A stretch of 64,000 nucleotides of DNA from Sporosarcina beigongshangi (GTDB lineage Bacteria; Actinomycetota; Actinomycetes; Actinomycetales; Micrococcaceae). Positions within the stretch are counted from its first letter, which is position 1. The number at the start of each line of letters is the position of its first letter. This document shows, piece after piece, positions 17,282 through 24,970 of the stretch. The translations under genes and the position numbers were made by a program. The stretch spans positions 124,001-188,000 of the forward strand of contig NZ_JADHDY010000002.1 of NCBI RefSeq assembly GCF_016820535.1, read 5' to 3'. Below the pieces are notes generated by a model. It saw only the letters and a list, made by a program, of their open reading frames with translations, did not search any database and had not been told where the DNA came from.

Positions 17282-17809
17282 TTAGTCCTGCTGTATCAGC
17301 TGGGCCAGCAGTCCGTCGGAGATGCTGATCATCAGGGAGCTGCGGGCCTCGTTGCCGTAGTGGACGTCAAGCTCCAACCCGTTGGCGTCCCACATGCGGC
17401 GCAGCGACTTCTGGCCGTGCCAAGGGATTTCCGGCCCGCCGTAAAGGTCAGTGAACCGGCGCATGATCTCGTCGAAACAGGTGGCGGTTTCCGGGCTCGG
17501 CGGTGACGAATCCCAGCGCAGCTGGAAATAGACCTGTGTGAAGGCACCGCCGTCCAGAACCCAAGTGCCGATCACGGGGCCGGCAACGGGGACTTCCAGG
17601 GGGTGGTGCAGCTCGGTGCCGACCGTGTGGGGGCCGCCGACCCGGCGACCGGAATCCTTCAAACCCACCCGCTCAAACAGGCGTTTCCGCCCGGATTCCG
17701 AGGTGGGCCAGGATTCCCCGACGATGCCTTGCACCAGAGAAACGACGGCGGCCGCATCGATGGACCCGTCAGGGTCCATTCCCGGCGGGTGGGGACCGGT
17801 TGGGCTCAC
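17282..17809 (-). CDS. hypothetical protein, paralogue of the adjacent upstream gene
   Basis: A 175-residue soluble protein I do not recognise by family. It shares a layout with its upstream neighbour: VVxLVxxxVxxxWP near residue 22, an RKxxFxxxGL segment, a middle beta-rich part with QVYFQLRW, and YGGPEIPWHGQ near 125 followed by a tryptophan and asparagine-glycine. No signal or membrane segment. Its GTG start lies in the stop of the upstream gene (GTGA overlap), so the two are translationally coupled. Small acidic paralogous pairs like this, beside a SUKH-like gene, resemble immunity-protein clusters, which is inference. Confidence 0.7.
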   Translation of the reverse strand: MSPTGPHPPGMDPDGSIDAAAVVSLVQGIVGESWPTSESGRKRLFERVGLKDSGRRVGGPHTVGTELHHPLEVPVAGPVIGTWVLDGGAFTQVYFQLRWDSSPPSPETATCFDEIMRRFTDLYGGPEIPWHGQKSLRRMWDANGLELDVHYGNEARSSLMISISDGLLAQLIQQD

Positions 17810-18405
17810 GCCTCGCGGCCGATTCTTGGGATGTTGAACGGGCTGGCACCCTCAACGCTTGAGTTCCAGTGGGCCGGCTCCATGCGGCGCCGTGCCGCAG
17901 CCTCGGACGCCGTGGCCAGCCCGGCATCGTCGACGCTGACCATCACGCCACTGTGCTGGAGGTTGAAGAAGCGGATCACAATGCGCCGGCCATTCACGTT
18001 CCAGACGCAGGCCTGAACCACGGGATCATGCCAGGGGTTGCTGCCCTCGCCGTACAGTTCGGTCAGCCGGGAATGGATGTCGTCGTACCCTTCCCGCGTG
18101 GAGGGGTTGTCCCGGTGCAGGGATGAGTACAGCTGCATGCTGATGCCCAGGAACCGGGCGCCGTAGGAAGTCCACGACGAGGAGATCTCGCCGCCGGTCA
18201 GCGGCGTCCGCAATGAATAGTGGGCCACGGCGGGGGCGGCACTGGCCTCATCCCAGGCCGCGCCGGAGACCAGCCCATGTGTGTCGAACCAGGCTTTTCG
18301 GTCAAAGTCGGAGCGGGGCCACATGCCCGCAACCAGGCTTTCCACCAGCTCGACAACCGCAGCCGGTGAGGGATTCAATGCGTTCGAAGGCTCCTGAGTG
18401 TTCAT
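17806..18405 (-). CDS. hypothetical protein, first of a paralogous pair
   Basis: A 199-residue soluble protein of unrecognised family. VVELVESLVAGMWPRSDFDR near residue 18, a GISMQLYSSLHRD strand, YGEGSNPWHDP near 118 and WNVNGRRIVIRFFN near 134 align with the next gene. A C-terminal tail of about 30 residues is specific to this copy. ATG 18405 has TACGGT exactly 6 bases upstream, so the pair probably forms a leaderless two-gene operon. Confidence 0.7.
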   Translation of the reverse strand: MNTQEPSNALNPSPAAVVELVESLVAGMWPRSDFDRKAWFDTHGLVSGAAWDEASAAPAVAHYSLRTPLTGGEISSSWTSYGARFLGISMQLYSSLHRDNPSTREGYDDIHSRLTELYGEGSNPWHDPVVQACVWNVNGRRIVIRFFNLQHSGVMVSVDDAGLATASEAAARRRMEPAHWNSSVEGASPFNIPRIGREA

Positions 18406-18411
18406 ACCGCC

Positions 18412-18417
18412 ACCGTA
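18412..18417 (-). promoter_or_regulatory. -10 box (TACGGT) of the paralogous hypothetical pair
   Basis: TACGGT on the minus strand, 6 bases before ATG 18405, in the leaderless arrangement. Confidence 0.45.
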
Positions 18418-18469
18418 CCGCTACCGGAGGCATATTCCCATAGCTTTCCGGCCACCCTTGCCGCGAGGT

Positions 18470-18898
18470 TTAGTCGTCGGCGAGCACTTCGTTGAAGACC
18501 CAGTCGAACATGTCAAAGACAAACTCGCTGAAGGTGCCCTCTTCGTTGATCCATTCGCCCGTGGCGTTGTTTCGGCGCCACACGAGGGGGTCGGGAACAT
18601 CGGCCTGGTCGGCCAGCACGCCCCAGGTGTAGGCCTCGTCCTCGTCTTCGAGGAAGAGCAGGTAGCCGTCCTGAACTTCCAGTTCTTCCGGATCCCAGAA
18701 GTAGTAGTACGCCTCCATGAGGTCCTCGCAGTTGCCCAGGGCATGCAGGAATTCGCGCAGCGCCAGCGGCACCGTGAGCTTCAGCTCCGCAATGACCTCA
18801 TCGAGGTCCTCCCACGTGATGCCGTCGGCCTCCTGCCAGGGCTCCTCCAGATACAGGGGCACCAGGCCGCGGAACTTCTCTACGAACATGTCAGACAT
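18470..18898 (-). CDS. SUKH (SMI1/KNR4)-like small acidic protein
   Basis: A 142-residue, strongly acidic cytosolic protein. The pattern helix, LTVPLALREFLHALGN near residue 40, then a WDPEEL and DGYLLFLEDEDEAYTWGV strand region, then a helical FDMFDWVF tail resembles the SMI1/KNR4 (SUKH) fold. Many SUKH proteins are immunity partners of contact-dependent toxins; no toxin gene is visible in this window. AAGGA precedes ATG 18898. It may be co-transcribed with the 18405 pair, but those have their own promoter. Confidence 0.65.
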   Translation of the reverse strand: MSDMFVEKFRGLVPLYLEEPWQEADGITWEDLDEVIAELKLTVPLALREFLHALGNCEDLMEAYYYFWDPEELEVQDGYLLFLEDEDEAYTWGVLADQADVPDPLVWRRNNATGEWINEEGTFSEFVFDMFDWVFNEVLADD

Positions 18899-18940
18899 GG
18901 AAATCCTTCAACAATTGGCGGGAACTGCTCCCTACCAATC

Positions 18941-19585
18941 CTAGCTGCGCCGTGGCCTGCGCGCCGCCCAGCTGCGGGCGGCCAGCGGGGCATGCCAGCC
19001 ATAACGCAGGCTCAGCATGCGCAGCGCGAATACCACGACGGCGGCAGCCGCCCCCGTGGCGAGGTTGAACCATTCGAGGTGCCACATGGCCACCGTCAGG
19101 CCTGCGCCAACAAAGGCCGGGATCGCGTAAAGGTCCTTGGGATCGAAGACCTTGGGCACGTCGTTGGCGGTGATGTCGCGCAGGATGCCGCCGCCCACGG
19201 CGGTGGTGACACCGAGCAGGATGGAGGCCACCGGGTTCATTCCCGCATTCAGCGCCTTCAGCGAACCGGTGACGCAAAACAGGGCCAGCCCTCCGGCGTC
19301 GAACATGAACAGCAGCCGCCCGCTGCGCCTGACGTTCTTGACAGTGAAATACACGAGCATGGCTGCGGCGAGGGGCGGCACCAGGTAGATCTGGTTGGAA
19401 AAGGCGGCCGGCGGTCCCTGGTTCAGGATGACGTCCCGGACCACGCCGCCGCCCAGGCCGACCATGGAGCCCAGCAGCACGGATCCGATGATGTCGAACC
19501 CCTTGCGGGCCGCGAGAAGGGAGCCGGAGACGGCGAAAAAGAATACGCCCAGCAGGTCGAGGATGAGCGGAAGGTCAATGGTCAT
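18941..19585 (-). CDS. trimeric intracellular cation (TRIC)/UPF0126 family membrane protein
   Basis: A 214-residue integral membrane protein with seven hydrophobic segments. It has the internal duplication of the family: VGLGGGVVRDVILNQ near residue 42 and TAVGGGILRDITAND near 126. The paired GGG-x-x-RD motifs are characteristic. Prokaryotic TRIC homologues form K+-permeable trimers; the older name is UPF0126 / YadS-like. ATG 19585 (MTIDLPL) follows AAGG. A longer reading frame to 19693 is less likely because it would run almost to the divergent ABC gene start at 19711. Confidence 0.88.
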   Translation of the reverse strand: MTIDLPLILDLLGVFFFAVSGSLLAARKGFDIIGSVLLGSMVGLGGGVVRDVILNQGPPAAFSNQIYLVPPLAAAMLVYFTVKNVRRSGRLLFMFDAGGLALFCVTGSLKALNAGMNPVASILLGVTTAVGGGILRDITANDVPKVFDPKDLYAIPAFVGAGLTVAMWHLEWFNLATGAAAAVVVFALRMLSLRYGWHAPLAARSWAARRPRRS

Positions 19586-19698
19586 GGGTGCCTTCGTGGT
19601 TCGGCGGGGCGGGGGCCGGCATGGAAAGCGGCAGCGCTCAGCGTACGGCGCCAGCGTGAAAAAGGCGAATTTTCCCCCGAAAATCAGGCGCATGTGGC

Positions 19699-19704
19699 TA
19701 GTCT
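19699..19704 (+). promoter_or_regulatory. -10 box (TAGTCT) of the natA-like operon, leaderless arrangement
   Basis: TAGTCT, 6 bases, then ATG 19711. The intervening GGAAGG also looks like a ribosome site but would be too close to the ATG. Confidence 0.45.
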
Positions 19705-19710
19705 GGAAGG

Positions 19711-20676
19711 ATGAACGCTGCCCAGCCGTTGATTCACATTCGGGACTTCCACATGCGGTTCGGTGCCAAGCAGGTCGTTGACGGGCTCTCCTTTGACGTG
19801 GTCCGCGGCGAGACCTTTGGCTTCCTGGGCAGCAACGGCAGTGGAAAAACGACGACGATCCGCGCCCTGTTGGGCATCTACCGTCCCACGTCAGGAACCC
19901 TGGAGATCAACGGGAAGGTCTTCAGCGACGATTTTGGTGCCCGGCTCGGCTACCTCCCGGAGGAACGGGGGCTGTATAAGAAGGAGTCGGTGCGCGACGT
20001 CATGGGCTATTTCGGCCGGCTGAAGGGCATGAGCAAGGCGGCCGCAAATGACTTCTGCCGCCAGTTCCTGGACCGGGTCGACCTGGCCGACAAGGCGGAG
20101 CTGCGCGTGGATAAGCTCTCCGGCGGTGAGCAGCAAAAGATTCAGCTGGGCGTGACCATCATGAATGAGCCAGAGCTGCTGATACTGGACGAACCCACCA
20201 AGGGCTTTGATCCGGTGAACCGGCGCCTGCTCATGGACATCATCGAGGAACGCAAGCAGGCCGGGGCCACGGTCATGATGGTCACCCACCAGATGGAGGA
20301 GGTGGAACGGCTGTGCGACCGGATCATCCTGCTCAAGGACGGCCGGGCAGAGGCATACGGCACCATCGACGAGGTGCAGAACCAGTTTGGCGGCCGGACC
20401 ATCAGGCTCAAATACTCCGGGATGATCCCGCAGTCGCCGAAGTACCAGGTCACCCTGCAGGAAACGAACTACGCAGAGCTGGCGCTGGAGGACTCGGTGG
20501 ATGAGTCCGACGTGCTCCGGGACCTCGTCCTGGCCGGCGTGGTGGTGCGCGGCTTTGTCGCAGCCAAGCGGAGCCTGGATGACATCTTCATGCAGGTCTA
20601 CGGGGAGGCGCCCGGAGCGGAACATGGCTCGTCCGGTCCGGTCCATTCCAGGCCCGGCCGCGGGAGGGCGGCCTGA
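19711..20676 (+). CDS. NatA-type ABC exporter ATPase
   Basis: A 321-residue ATPase of the NatA/drug-exporter group. Walker A GSNGSGKTT near residue 38, GYLPEERGLYKKESV near 86 (typical of NatA), signature LSGGEQQK near 136, Walker B LLILDEPTKGFDPVN and switch MVTHQMEEVE are intact. A C-terminal accessory domain of about 90 residues ends RSLDDIFMQVYGEA, as in this group. It begins a three-gene operon with the permease (1-base gap) and a DHA2 pump. NatAB in Bacillus exports Na+; here the substrate could be ions, drugs or peptides. Confidence 0.88.
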   Translation: MNAAQPLIHIRDFHMRFGAKQVVDGLSFDVVRGETFGFLGSNGSGKTTTIRALLGIYRPTSGTLEINGKVFSDDFGARLGYLPEERGLYKKESVRDVMGYFGRLKGMSKAAANDFCRQFLDRVDLADKAELRVDKLSGGEQQKIQLGVTIMNEPELLILDEPTKGFDPVNRRLLMDIIEERKQAGATVMMVTHQMEEVERLCDRIILLKDGRAEAYGTIDEVQNQFGGRTIRLKYSGMIPQSPKYQVTLQETNYAELALEDSVDESDVLRDLVLAGVVVRGFVAAKRSLDDIFMQVYGEAPGAEHGSSGPVHSRPGRGRAA

Positions 20677-20677
20677 G

Positions 20678-21898
20678 ATGGCACGGCACAACCTGCGCAC
20701 CGTGGTCCAGTTCGAATTCATCCGGACCATCAAGAAGCGGCGCTTCTGGATTGCAACCCTGGCCATCCCGGTGCTTCTGGGCATCGTGTTCGGCCTGGTT
20801 TTCGCCAGCAGTTCCTCCACCCAGTCGCGCTCCGAGGCGCAAAAGAACCAGACCCTGCCCTTCACGTACACGGATGCCTCCGGGCTTGTCGACCCGAAGC
20901 TGGCCACGGCCATGGGCGGCGCACCGGAACAAGACCCGGGGACCGCCGTCGAACGCGTCAAGGAGGGGAAGCTGAACGCCTGGTTTAGTTTCCCGGCCAG
21001 CCTGAAAGCGGAGCCGGTCAGGGTCTACGGGGCGGACCAGGGGATTTTCAAGAACGGCACATACGACGCCGTGGCCAAGCAGCTGATGGTGCTCTCCGCA
21101 CAGGAGAAGGTGGGGTCGGCGGAGCTGACGGCGGCCGTGCAGGGCAATTTCAGCACGGAATCGCAGACGTTCAAGGACGGGCAGGTCTCCGGCGGGCTGG
21201 AGACGGTGGTGCCGCCGCTGCTGTTCCTGGTGCTGTTTTATGTGGTGATCATCCTGCTGGCCAACCAGATGCTGGCTTCCACGCTGGAGGAAAAGGAGAA
21301 CCGTGTCACGGAGATGATCCTGACCACCCTGAACCCCACAACGCTGGTGGTGGGCAAGGTCATCTCGCTGTTCCTGGTGGGTGCGGTGCAGGCGCTGGTG
21401 TTTGCCTCGCCCATGCTGCTGGGGTACGTGTTCTTCCGGGAGCAGCTGGCCCTGCCCGACTTTGACCTTTCCCACCTGCAGTTCCAGTTCCTGCCCATGC
21501 TGGTCGGGGCCCTGCTCTTCGTCGGCGGCTTCATCCTGTTCACGGGCGTGCTGGTGGGAATCGGCGCAGTGATGCCCACGGCGAAGGACGCCAGCGCCGT
21601 GTTTGCCCCGGTCATGATCATGATGTTCATCCCGTTCTACATCGTGTCCATGGTGGTCAGCGACCCCGGCTCGCTCATCGTTCAGATCTTCACCTACTTC
21701 CCGTTTACGGCCCCCATCACGGCCATGCTGCGCAACGCGTTCGGTTCCCTCAGCGGCGTCTCCGCGGCGATCGTGATTGCGGAGTTGTTTGTGTTCGGCA
21801 TCCTGGCCCTGCGAGTGGCCGTGCACCTGTTCCGCTACGGCTCCATTGAATACTCCCGCAAGCTGTCACTCCGCGCAGCCTTCGCCAAGAAAACCTGA
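20678..21898 (+). CDS. ABC-2 type (NatB-like) exporter permease
   Basis: A 406-residue permease. The first membrane segment near residues 25-48 (FWIATLAIPVLLGIVFGLVF) is followed by an extracytoplasmic domain of about 130 residues and then five or six hydrophobic segments from residue 180. LEEKENRVTEMILTTLNP near 205 is the ABC-2/NatB coupling motif. ATG 20678 lies one base after the ATPase stop, with GGGAGG upstream. Forms the membrane part of the exporter with the preceding ATPase. Confidence 0.88.
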   Translation: MARHNLRTVVQFEFIRTIKKRRFWIATLAIPVLLGIVFGLVFASSSSTQSRSEAQKNQTLPFTYTDASGLVDPKLATAMGGAPEQDPGTAVERVKEGKLNAWFSFPASLKAEPVRVYGADQGIFKNGTYDAVAKQLMVLSAQEKVGSAELTAAVQGNFSTESQTFKDGQVSGGLETVVPPLLFLVLFYVVIILLANQMLASTLEEKENRVTEMILTTLNPTTLVVGKVISLFLVGAVQALVFASPMLLGYVFFREQLALPDFDLSHLQFQFLPMLVGALLFVGGFILFTGVLVGIGAVMPTAKDASAVFAPVMIMMFIPFYIVSMVVSDPGSLIVQIFTYFPFTAPITAMLRNAFGSLSGVSAAIVIAELFVFGILALRVAVHLFRYGSIEYSRKLSLRAAFAKKT

Positions 21899-21901
21899 GA
21901 C

Positions 21902-23347
21902 GTGCAGCGCCGGGTCCTGTGGGTGGCCATTCTCGCCTCGTTCGTGGCCTTCCTTGACGGCGCCATCGTCAACGTCGCCCTGCCCGCACTGACCCGCGAA
22001 CTTGGCGGCGGCATCACCACGCAGCAGTGGGTGGTTGACGCATACCTCCTGGCCCTAGGCTCCCTGATCCTGGTCGCCGGCTCGCTGTCCGACAACTTTG
22101 GCCGCGTCCGAATCCTCCGCGCCGGACTGCTCCTGTTCGGCCTGGCCTCCCTCGCCTGCGCAGCCGCACCCTCCGCCGGTTTCCTCATCGTGGCCCGCGG
22201 CATCCAGGGTGCCGGCGCCGCACTTCTGGTCCCTAGCTCGCTGGCACTCATCACCTCCACTTTCAGCGGCGCCGCGCAGGGCAGGGCCATCGGCTCCTGG
22301 ACCGCCTGGACCGGCACCGCCTTCCTCGCCGGCCCGCTGCTGGGCGGCCTGTTGTCCGACTACGCCACCTGGCGGCTCATCTTTGCCATCAACGTGATCC
22401 CCATCGCCGCCACCCTGATGCTGCTGCGGGGCCTGGACCTGCCTGGGCGGGAGACGGTGGCTGTGCCTGGTGTGAGGCCCGACGCCGCTGCCTCCTCCGC
22501 GGGCGGCGCCCCTGCTGCTCCTTCCGTCTCCCGGGCGGGCGCGGTGCAAAGGATCGATGGGGCAGGGGCGGTGCTGGTCGCCGTCGGACTTTTTGGCACG
22601 GTGTTTGCCCTGATCGAGCAGGAGCGGCTGGGCTGGGGCAGCCCTCTGGTGGTGGCGCCGTTTGTGGCGGGCGTGGCGGCGCTGGCCGGGTTCCTGTGGT
22701 GGGAGGCGCGGGCGCGGGCGCCGATGATGCCGCTGGGGCTGTTCCGGGTCCGCAATTTTGGGCTGGGAAATGCGGCAACGGCGTTCATTTATGCCGGCGT
22801 CTCCCTGGGCGGGTTGATGATGGTGCTGTTCCTGCAGGAGGTGGCGGGGCTGCCGGCGGCCGTGGCGGGGCTGGCGTCAATGCCCACGGCCGTGGTCATG
22901 CTGCTGCTCGCGGGCCGCTTCGGCACGCTGGCGGGCAGGCACGGGCCGCGGCTGTTCATGGCGGTGGGGCCCGTGGTGGCCGGCGCGGGGTACCTGCTGA
23001 TGTCCTCGGCGTCGGAGCCGTTCAATTTTTGGCTGCAGATGCTTCCCGGGATCCTCGTCATGTCGCTGGGCATGGCCGCCACGGTGGCGCCGTTGACCGC
23101 GGCGATCCTGGGTGCGGTGCCGGCGGCGCAGGCGGGGATCGGCTCGGCAGTCAACAACTCAGTCTCGCGTGTGGCGGGGCTGATAGCGGTGGCGCTGGCA
23201 GGTGTCATGCTGGGCGGTGAGCTGGACTTTGTGTCCTTCCGGCGCGTCATGGTGATCACTGCTGCCCTGTTTATTGTTGGCGGCGTGGTCTCGGCGCTGG
23301 GGATCAGCAATGCGGCGGCCCGGGACCCGGCTTCCGCCGACACGTGA
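21902..23347 (+). CDS. DHA2-family MFS drug efflux transporter
   Basis: A 481-residue MFS protein of the 14-helix EmrB/QacA (DHA2) type. Family landmarks are FLDGAIVNVALPAL in helix 1, QQWVVDAYLLALGSLIL in helix 2, SDNFGRVRIL after it, and RGIQGAGAALLVPSSLALI (motif C region). A central Ala/Pro-rich loop near residues 190-215 carries no obvious motif. GTG 21902 starts 3 bases after the permease stop, so the exporter and pump are co-transcribed, which suggests a shared detoxification role. Confidence 0.88.
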   Translation: MQRRVLWVAILASFVAFLDGAIVNVALPALTRELGGGITTQQWVVDAYLLALGSLILVAGSLSDNFGRVRILRAGLLLFGLASLACAAAPSAGFLIVARGIQGAGAALLVPSSLALITSTFSGAAQGRAIGSWTAWTGTAFLAGPLLGGLLSDYATWRLIFAINVIPIAATLMLLRGLDLPGRETVAVPGVRPDAAASSAGGAPAAPSVSRAGAVQRIDGAGAVLVAVGLFGTVFALIEQERLGWGSPLVVAPFVAGVAALAGFLWWEARARAPMMPLGLFRVRNFGLGNAATAFIYAGVSLGGLMMVLFLQEVAGLPAAVAGLASMPTAVVMLLLAGRFGTLAGRHGPRLFMAVGPVVAGAGYLLMSSASEPFNFWLQMLPGILVMSLGMAATVAPLTAAILGAVPAAQAGIGSAVNNSVSRVAGLIAVALAGVMLGGELDFVSFRRVMVITAALFIVGGVVSALGISNAAARDPASADT

Positions 23348-23420
23348 GGCAACAATCTGCAGGGATCGCCGCGCGGGTGCCGTACATTGTCCAAAGGCAC
23401 CACCACGAAAGGACCTCCAC

Positions 23421-24125
23421 ATGACCGAATCACCCGTCATGATTGCCTGCGCCCACGGCACCAACGACGCCGACGGGCAGGGACGCATCAACGCGCTGCG
23501 TGCCGGGATCGCTGCACTGCGGCCCGGGCTGACGGTGCTCGAGGCATACGTCGATGTGCAGAAGCCGGAACTGCCGGACGTCGTGGCCGGCCTGCCGGCG
23601 GGTGCCCGCGCCGTGGTGGTGCCGCTGCTGCTGACCGTGGGCTACCACGTGCAGGTGGACATTGCCGAAGCCGTGGCCTCACGCCCCAATACCTTTGCCG
23701 CCGCTCCGCTGGGACCGGACCCGCGGCTGGCCAGGCTGCTCGATGAACGGCTCGGGCAACTGCCGGAGGGGTGGGGCATCGTGCTGGCTGCGGCCGGCTC
23801 CTCCCGCCCCGAAGCGGCGGAACAGGTTGAGGTGCTTGCCGCAGACCTGGCTGTCCGCCGCAGCGAGCCCATCCTGGCAGCCTATGGTGCCAGCGCCCGG
23901 CCGTCTGTCCCCGAAGCAGTTGCCGCGCTGCGGGCCAAAGGGGCAGCAGGCGTTGCCATCGCCTCCTACCTTTTGGCTCCTGGCTATTTCCACGACCAGC
24001 TGGCCAAGGCCGGTGCCGACCGCCTGTCCGAGCCGCTGCTGCCGTCCACGTTGCTGGCCGAGCTGGCACTCGAGCACTTCGACGCTGCGCTGGCTGCCGC
24101 ACCGGAGGCCGTGCCTCCGGCTTAG
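23421..24125 (+). CDS. sirohydrochlorin chelatase (CbiX/SirB family)
   Basis: A 234-residue protein with two CbiX-like halves. The catalytic histidine appears in MIACAHGT near residue 12, with the second metal ligand in VGYHVQVDIAE near 76; the second half has IASYLLAPGYFHDQL near 185. It inserts Fe2+ (or Co2+) into sirohydrochlorin. Because nirA (850 bases downstream) needs siroheme and cysG lies in the window, ferrochelatase is the likely role. ATG 23421 (MTESPVM) follows AAAGGA; an upstream extension overlaps the MFS gene. Confidence 0.85.
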   Translation: MTESPVMIACAHGTNDADGQGRINALRAGIAALRPGLTVLEAYVDVQKPELPDVVAGLPAGARAVVVPLLLTVGYHVQVDIAEAVASRPNTFAAAPLGPDPRLARLLDERLGQLPEGWGIVLAAAGSSRPEAAEQVEVLAADLAVRRSEPILAAYGASARPSVPEAVAALRAKGAAGVAIASYLLAPGYFHDQLAKAGADRLSEPLLPSTLLAELALEHFDAALAAAPEAVPPA

Positions 24126-24239
24126 ACTCGTGCCCCGACAGCCCAACTCCGGCGCTTGGCCGGCCTGCCCCGTTCCGGCCGGTCAGGTATCTTATGGGGA
24201 TACACATGATGCTTGTTTCCAGACTCACGGAGGCCTCCC

Positions 24240-24812
24240 TTGGGCGAAAACCCGACGCCAGATCCCAACATCGCGCCAGGCGCCGCAGCCCCCTACGGAG
24301 GGAATTCCGGATACGACTACGGCCAGACGGCATCCTACCCGGATGCCCAGGTCCCCGGCGCGCCTGAGTTTGGCGCCCCGCAATATGGCACGCCAGCCTA
24401 CGGCGCCCCGCAACAGGGGGAGCAGCCGTTTGGCTCGCCGCAATACGGTGCCCCGCAATACGGTGCCCCGCCATTCGGCACTCCCCAATATGGAACCCCG
24501 CCGTACGGAACCCCGCAGCCTGGCGCACAGCAGCCCTACTACGGGGTCCCGCCCTATGGTGCGCCGGCACAGGGCGGCACCAACACCCTGGCCATCCTCT
24601 CACTCGTTTTTGCCTTCGTCTTCAACCTGGCCGGGATTGTCCTTGGCCACATGGCGCTGAAGCAGATCCGCGAAACAAATGAGCAGGGGCGCGGGCTGGC
24701 CGTGGCCGGACTCGTCATCAGCTACATCTCGCTGGCCGCCTCCGTACTGGTTTTCGGGATCATGATCCTCGGCTTCATCGGCGTGGTTGTCGGGGAGACC
24801 AACAGCTACTAG
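24240..24812 (+). CDS. DUF4190-type membrane protein with Tyr-Gly-Ala/Thr-Pro repeats
   Basis: About 190 residues. The first 105 are a disordered region of roughly a dozen PxYGxP units (QYGAP, QYGTP, PYGAP) starting near residue 40. They are followed by two membrane segments (LAILSLVFAFVFNLAGIVLG and VISYISLAASVLVFGIMIL) flanking HMALKQIRETNEQGRGLAVAG, the DUF4190 signature. Function unknown. The start is TTG 24240: GGAGG at 24229-24233 lies 6 bases upstream. A further upstream TTG at 24213 has no ribosome site. Confidence 0.75.
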   Translation: MGENPTPDPNIAPGAAAPYGGNSGYDYGQTASYPDAQVPGAPEFGAPQYGTPAYGAPQQGEQPFGSPQYGAPQYGAPPFGTPQYGTPPYGTPQPGAQQPYYGVPPYGAPAQGGTNTLAILSLVFAFVFNLAGIVLGHMALKQIRETNEQGRGLAVAGLVISYISLAASVLVFGIMILGFIGVVVGETNSY

Positions 24813-24936
24813 CCCCACGATTCCGGTCCCGGAGGGGCCTTATGGGCAAGTCCGGGAATCCCGCAAGCACACCTTGGATAAAAACTGGCAGTATGACGAA
24901 ATGTTGCCCAAGGTGAACAAGCGTTGCAAAGTCGAT

Positions 24937-24964
24937 TGGTGCAAGAAGGGGCGCGCCCTAGGCT
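24937..24964 (+). promoter_or_regulatory. promoter of the nirA-cysHDN operon (TTGGTG-N16-TAGGCT)
   Basis: A -35-like TTGGTG at 24937-24942 and a -10 TAGGCT at 24959-24964 are 16 bases apart. The -10 is 6 bases before ATG 24971, so the sulfate operon message is predicted to be leaderless. CCTAGG forms a small palindrome over the -10. Confidence 0.5.
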
Positions 24965-24970
24965 CGTTCC

